Assembly (NCBI GenBank): GCA_015863195.1
Contig: JACBXO010000001.1
Coordinates: 300,828-364,827 of the forward strand
Source of the DNA: Aerococcaceae bacterium DSM 111022
GTDB taxonomy: Bacteria; Bacillota; Bacilli; Lactobacillales; Aerococcaceae
Length of the DNA: 64,000 nt
Direction: 5' to 3'
This document shows, piece by piece, positions 60,364 through 64,000 of the stretch. A program made the position numbers and the translations under genes. Numbering within the stretch: position 1 is the first letter of the stretch; every line of letters begins with the position of its first letter. Below the pieces are notes generated by a model that saw only the letters and a program-made list of their open reading frames with translations, ran no database searches and was not told where the DNA came from.

Positions 60364-61386
60364 TTATGGATTGCATCGTTTACAAGGAACGTAACCTTGG
60401 TTGATGATTGTGTCGCGGTCATCTAGGAAAACTTTATTCTTCTCCGACATTTGATCGACACTACTGCAGTGCGCGTGATGGAATTTCCCTGTATTCGCGT
60501 TGGCGACATAAGACGTTGTTGCGACTTCGACCACAGGTTCTTCGGGTGTAGCGGGAACTGCTGGAACGATGGCGGCTACTTGCTCTTCGGCTTCGACGCC
60601 TAATGTTCCGTCGCGGTTATAGGAATAGTATAAATTTGCGCCGGGATATTTCGCTTGATAGTTATGGTTGGTTGTTTGTTCGAGCGTTTCAGTAGCAGAA
60701 CTTGTGCCAGTTGCATAATTTATTGAAATATTATCCTGGCGGTTTGGCACATAAATATTGAATGATAATGATTCGCCATTATCTTCAATCGAGAAGCCTT
60801 CCATGAAGACACCGGAAGCGAGTAAATTATCTCCTTCAAAATATGGTGTCACGCGGTAGCGAACAGTTTCGCCACCCTCAACAATCATTGCCACAAAGTT
60901 TTCAAAAGGTACCATGCCCTCTTGATTAAACGTCGTCGTACCGGTCATCAGATTTAAATTTGGGATACCATCTCCGATTAGTTGGTGACCAATTAAATGA
61001 CTACGATTATATAAATACTTGCCGTCCCACTCAAATTGTTGCCATCCGGTTGGTTGAATTGAGCTATTATCACCTCTGGGTTCAGCTGGCATTAAATCAG
61101 TCGTTAATACCGCATTGGCTGGTCCGACACGTCCTAACTCATCCAGTTTTGTAAATTCAATCCACGGATCAGTTTGAGTAATATCTTCATTTGTGAAAAA
61201 TGGATTATTATTATTTACCTCAATATATAATTCCGATGCTGGAACAGCTGGAGCTTTATCAGGTAATTTTGTTGAAACTGAAAAACCAGCGGCATCAATT
61301 AATTGATCTTGTGCCGTAATTAATTGCGGCTGAATTAATGTAATCAGTGTAAATAGAATTACACTCAACTTTTTCAAAAACTTCAA
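60364..61386 (-). CDS. Secreted DNA/RNA non-specific endonuclease with C-terminal metal-binding tail
   Basis: 340 residues from TTG 61386, with GAGAGAGGGATAAAA upstream; the longer frame has no ribosome binding site at its start. A signal peptide (cleavage near ITAQ) is followed by an Endonuclease_NS-type domain (about 45-225) with the His-Asn catalytic core YLYNRSHLIGHQL and TGTTTFNQEGM, as in EndA/streptodornase nucleases. A C-terminal C-H-C-C metal-binding module (FHHAHCSSVDQM and YVPCKRCNP) resembles the Ada-like tails found on secreted nucleases. Role: extracellular DNA degradation. Confidence 0.9.
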   Translation of the reverse strand: MKFLKKLSVILFTLITLIQPQLITAQDQLIDAAGFSVSTKLPDKAPAVPASELYIEVNNNNPFFTNEDITQTDPWIEFTKLDELGRVGPANAVLTTDLMPAEPRGDNSSIQPTGWQQFEWDGKYLYNRSHLIGHQLIGDGIPNLNLMTGTTTFNQEGMVPFENFVAMIVEGGETVRYRVTPYFEGDNLLASGVFMEGFSIEDNGESLSFNIYVPNRQDNISINYATGTSSATETLEQTTNHNYQAKYPGANLYYSYNRDGTLGVEAEEQVAAIVPAVPATPEEPVVEVATTSYVANANTGKFHHAHCSSVDQMSEKNKVFLDDRDTIINQGYVPCKRCNP

Positions 61387-61518
61387 TTTTATCCCTCTCT
61401 CTGTATTATTCTTATTATTATACCACAATATTTTAATAACAACCGTTTATATTTATTGTATAAATCAAAATAACATTATGTTATGCTTATTAAAATACTA
61501 CCTTTAAGGAGGGATGTC

Positions 61519-62856
61519 ATGAGCCGAATCCATGCAATTGATGGTGTTAAAATGATTGCGATTATTTCTATTATTCTTTATCATTTGTGGCCACATATTT
61601 TTTCAGGCGGATTTTTATTTGTAAATACATTTCTAGTTATTTCAGGATACTTTGCCGCTAGTAAATTAGAACAATTAACATTTGAACATGATTTCAGAAA
61701 ACTAGGTCAATATTTAATAAAAACACTTGACCGTCTTTGGATACCATTATTTTGGATTACTTTAATTATCATGGGTTTCCTGTTATATTTTAATCCAAGC
61801 CTACTCGGAACACTACGCGGTGATATTATTTCGAGTTTAATATTTACGAGTAATATTTTCCAGCTCGCGTCCGAGCGTTCTTACTTTGCGGATATGGCAG
61901 TGCAATCACCTTTTACTCATTTATGGTACATTGCGATTCATGTAGAGTCTTTAATAGCATCAGTCATTATCATTTTAGTCACGAATTACAAACCGATTCG
62001 AAGAGAATTTAAAGTATTAATTTGGATGATCATTGTTCTGGGTTCTCACTTAACTTATATTATGATGTATGACCCGAATAGTGATCCAACGAATGTGTAT
62101 TATGGTTTCATTACGAGATTCTCCTCATTTGCGGGTGGGATTTTAGTTTATTACTTTGAACCTTTCTTCGACCGCTTTATGAATGAATTCGATTACGCCT
62201 TAAAGCAAACTTCCATGATGGTATTAACAATGCTCATGTTACTTGTGATGGTTGGTCTTTCTTTAGTAATAACTGATATGGATCCAACGACCTATCAAGT
62301 TTGGCTGTCCTATTTTAATATTGCCTCGATGATTTTTGTTTTAGCTTCTAGGTATCAGGATACTTTAGTTGAGCGGCTTTTTGATAATAAAATTGTTTCT
62401 TATTTTGGAAATGCAACATATAGTCATTATTTATGGTATTATCCTGTGATTGTTTTTGGTTCTAGATATATACGAGCATTTGACAATGTTAATGTATTGC
62501 ATCTAATTACATTTGTAGCAGTTTTATGCGTCAGCTATGTGTTTTATCTAATAATTGAAAAGAAACTTCTATACATTCCATTTTTAACTCAGTTGGATTT
62601 CAAAAAGGATTTTAATTGGGTGAAATCACACCCTCTTAGAATTAATAACTTGTTGTTCCCCATGTTTCTAGCTTTGTTTGTTGTAGGTATCAAGGCTTCA
62701 GGGAATAATAAACCTCTGGCATTAGTGCAATTGGAATATAATTTTTATCAAAACCAGCCGAATGTGGGGAATCTAGTTTACCCTGAAATGGAATATATGA
62801 GTGTAGTTCAAGGTGATTTGATTGAATTGGACGAAGCACTTGAAACAGTTTTATGA
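61519..62856 (+). CDS. Acyltransferase-3 membrane protein (OatA-like, N-terminal half)
   Basis: 445 residues from ATG 61519, with AAGGAGG upstream. It opens RIHAIDGVKMIAIISIILYH, the PF01757 signature in which the histidine near residue 5 is catalytic, and has about ten to eleven membrane segments, the last near 390-405. OatA-type proteins acetylate peptidoglycan muramic acid and carry a C-terminal extracellular SGNH esterase-like domain. Here the frame stops at TGA 62854, 48 residues after the last membrane segment, and the SGNH domain begins in another frame overlapping by 4 bp. Whether the two are fused by frameshifting is unresolved. Confidence 0.85.
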   Translation: MSRIHAIDGVKMIAIISIILYHLWPHIFSGGFLFVNTFLVISGYFAASKLEQLTFEHDFRKLGQYLIKTLDRLWIPLFWITLIIMGFLLYFNPSLLGTLRGDIISSLIFTSNIFQLASERSYFADMAVQSPFTHLWYIAIHVESLIASVIIILVTNYKPIRREFKVLIWMIIVLGSHLTYIMMYDPNSDPTNVYYGFITRFSSFAGGILVYYFEPFFDRFMNEFDYALKQTSMMVLTMLMLLVMVGLSLVITDMDPTTYQVWLSYFNIASMIFVLASRYQDTLVERLFDNKIVSYFGNATYSHYLWYYPVIVFGSRYIRAFDNVNVLHLITFVAVLCVSYVFYLIIEKKLLYIPFLTQLDFKKDFNWVKSHPLRINNLLFPMFLALFVVGIKASGNNKPLALVQLEYNFYQNQPNVGNLVYPEMEYMSVVQGDLIELDEALETVL

Positions 62857-63506
62857 ATGAATATGAATTTGAGTCCCCTGTTGAACGAGCGATTGAGTGG
62901 GATCCCCAGCCATTAATGGAAGCAACGAGTGAATTGGGCGAGGAGAACCAAGCGATTTTTGAGGCAGTAATAAAAAATAATCCCGACCTCTTTGAATTGT
63001 TGGACAACAACGAAGTGCTATTTGCAGCAACTACACCAGTTACATTCTTTGGTGATTCGTTGATTTTACTGGCTGGAGATACAAACAACACTTTATTCTT
63101 CGAAGGAAATACCTATGGATATGAGAGTTTGCAAGTGTGGGATTCGTATCCTTATATCGAGGAATTGATGGATAGTGGCGAGTTGAATGATAATCTGGTC
63201 GTTAATTTAGGAACGAATGCCGGGCTGGATGATGTTGGTATGGAGACATTAATTGAGATGGTTGGAGACCACGAAATTTATTTAGTGAGTACCAACTCAG
63301 CAGTCGAGCACCGACAAGAAGTCAATGATGTCATTGATCAGATGGTTGAAAAGTACCCCAATGTTCATCTTATTGACTGGTATGCTTTTTCAGAAGGTCA
63401 TCCTGAATATTATGACGGCGATGATATTCATCTATCTCCCGAAGGAAAGATTGAATACGCAATGCTTGTTGTGAGAACGATGATGGAAGTGGAAAATAGG
63501 AATTAA
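62853..63506 (+). CDS. SGNH-hydrolase domain (OatA-like, C-terminal half)
   Basis: 217 residues. The SGNH motifs are all present: block I TFFGDSLILL (Ser), LVVNLGTNAGL (Asn) and DWYAFSEGHPEYYDGDDIHL (Asp-x-x-His). This is the catalytic domain that transfers acetyl groups to peptidoglycan in OatA. ATG 62853 overlaps the upstream stop as ATGA, so coupling is possible, but no signal peptide is present, so a separately made protein would stay in the cytoplasm away from its substrate. A -1 shift near 62841-62856 would join the two. A terminator follows. Confidence 0.8.
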   Translation: MNEYEFESPVERAIEWDPQPLMEATSELGEENQAIFEAVIKNNPDLFELLDNNEVLFAATTPVTFFGDSLILLAGDTNNTLFFEGNTYGYESLQVWDSYPYIEELMDSGELNDNLVVNLGTNAGLDDVGMETLIEMVGDHEIYLVSTNSAVEHRQEVNDVIDQMVEKYPNVHLIDWYAFSEGHPEYYDGDDIHLSPEGKIEYAMLVVRTMMEVENRN

Positions 63507-63517
63507 ATTTTTAGGGA

Positions 63518-63543
63518 GAGGCAGATTTGCCTCTTCTTTTTTG
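63518..63543 (+). terminator. Terminator after the OatA-like genes
   Basis: AGAGGCA pairs with TGCCTCT, followed by a T-rich run. Confidence 0.85.
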
Positions 63544-63556
63544 TTTAGAGTGATGT

Positions 63557-63700
63557 GATGCAACGTGGTGGTGCATTAGTGTGGCGAAAATTGTGTGGAT
63601 GCATCGAAATGGTGCATCGTTGTGTTAAAAAGTTTGTTGATGCACTAAAGTGTTGCATCGCCACATAAAAAAGAGTGCTGATGCACCTTATCGATGTATC
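63557..63700. repeat. Inverted-word array D (GATGCAYC, 41-bp period)
   Basis: Eight 8-bp words start at 63557, 63570, 63598, 63611, 63639, 63652, 63680 and 63693, spaced exactly 13, 28, 13, 28, 13, 28 and 13 bp. Each pair is GATGCANC-N5-GNTGCATC-like. The 20-bp gaps between pairs are AT-rich with a central A run and otherwise variable. Confidence 0.92.
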
Positions 63701-63733
63701 AGCGTCTTTAATCTTATGTTTATTATGTTAAGA

Positions 63734-63872
63734 GTTAAACAACTTGTGTTTTGGGAATGAGAAGTTATACAGACGTATAACTTCGCCAAGAAAATACTCG
63801 AGTAATTATACATATCGCTGATTCGTATAAATTCATCCCTCTTTAAAATGAGAAGTTATACGAACGTATAAC
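63734..63872. repeat. Inverted-word array B2 (GTTATAC/GTATAAC, 41/51-bp ladder)
   Basis: Words start at 63734 (GTTAAAC), 63764, 63775, 63805, 63825, 63855 and 63866, alternating orientation, spaced 30, 11, 30, 20, 30 and 11 bp. Array B1 52 kb away has the same word and ladder (30, 11, 30, 21, 30, 10). The close pairs read GTTATACGAACGTATAAC or a variant. Confidence 0.9.
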
Positions 63873-63886
63873 TCAGGCTGTAGACA

Positions 63887-63930
63887 AACCCCTTGAAAAC
63901 ACTGATATATAGTGATTTCAAGGGGTTTTT
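63887..63930 (+). terminator. Strong hairpin terminator beyond arrays D and B2
   Basis: AACCCCTTGAAA pairs with TTTCAAGGGGTT, with inner CACT/AGTG pairing, followed by a T run. No gene ends immediately before it. Confidence 0.8.
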
Positions 63931-63934
63931 CCTG

Positions 63935-63940
63935 TATAAT
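63935..63940 (+). promoter_or_regulatory. -10 element of the right-edge gene
   Basis: TATAAT lies 22 bp before ATG 63963, preceded by TG. The -35 region overlaps the terminator. Confidence 0.45.
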
Positions 63941-63962
63941 AAAAATAAAATGGGTGATTAAC

Positions 63963-64000
63963 ATGATGTCCCGAGATGCTGATAGTAAGACATTTGAAGC
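63963..64000 (+). CDS. Start of a gene running off the right edge
   Basis: The frame opens MMSRDADSKTFEA with GGGTGATTA upstream as a weak ribosome binding site and TATAAT before it. Only 12 codons are visible, so no function can be given. Confidence 0.45.
   Translation, partial: MMSRDADSKTFE

Overview
The window looks like a chromosomal segment of a low-GC Gram-positive bacterium, most likely order Lactobacillales. The basis is an AT-rich sequence, strong AGGAGG-type ribosome binding sites, WxL-domain and LPXTG surface proteins, LysM autolysins, a T-box leader, a sorbose-type PTS IIB protein and pyruvate carboxylase. Genus is not decidable by eye; an Aerococcaceae-like or Carnobacteriaceae-like organism is a guess. 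No rRNA, tRNA, CRISPR array, prophage or complete insertion sequence was seen.

Layout. 0-3 kb: tail of a VWA protein, XpaC-like, binding-protein-like and TelA genes in one operon. 3.9-5.7 kb: AraC-type regulator divergent from a stand-alone PTS IIB protein. 5.9-11.1 kb: thermonuclease, pyruvate carboxylase (pyc) and a CapA-like phosphatase. 12.5-18.3 kb: LPXTG protein, thioredoxin-like protein and a very large LysM autolysin split by one in-frame stop. 18.8-23.9 kb: NADH oxidase, small conserved proteins and BrnQ. 24.8-31.3 kb: orphan RHH antitoxin, aldehyde dehydrogenase and a three-gene WxL locus. 31.4-33.9 kb: ilvE plus an iron-alcohol-dehydrogenase-family gene behind an isoleucine leader-peptide attenuator. 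34.4-36.8 kb: PepSY protein, two small glycine-rich membrane proteins and rsgA. 37-44 kb: three secreted paralogues of an unrecognised repeat family, with decayed gene remnants between them. 44.4-48 kb: amino-acid ABC transporter behind a T-box that reads as methionine-specific. 48-52 kb: VOC protein, MFS exporter and a formaldehyde-detoxification pair. 52.4-58.8 kb: a six-gene operon made of only two unrecognised exported families. 59-63.5 kb: cold-shock protein, pseudouridine synthase, secreted nuclease and an OatA-like O-acetyltransferase in two overlapping frames.

The most unusual content is intergenic. At least eight non-coding arrays (about 3.2, 11.2, 12.2, 25.2, 38.6, 50.0, 63.6 and 63.8 kb) are built from a short word (7-12 bp) that alternates with its own reverse complement at nearly fixed spacing. 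Five unrelated words are used, yet the repeat period is 51 bp (words TTATCATTTCA, TTCGGTTAACTC, GTTAAACT), 41 bp (word GATGCAYC) or a 41/51 mixture (word GTTATAC). Arrays sharing a word reproduce the same spacing ladder to within one base at distant loci. Both periods are close to whole numbers of DNA helical turns, and paired words change together. I know of no described family with this design, but I could not search for one.

Regulation visible in sequence includes the Ile attenuator before ilvE, the Met-type T-box before the ABC transporter, an intercistronic hairpin after the binding-protein gene, and many intrinsic terminators. Signs of decay or split genes include the autolysin stop codon, an XRE antitoxin with a nonsense codon, an aldehyde dehydrogenase tail fragment, the split OatA-like gene, and an ABC ATPase whose conserved N-terminus has no ATG, GTG or TTG start.
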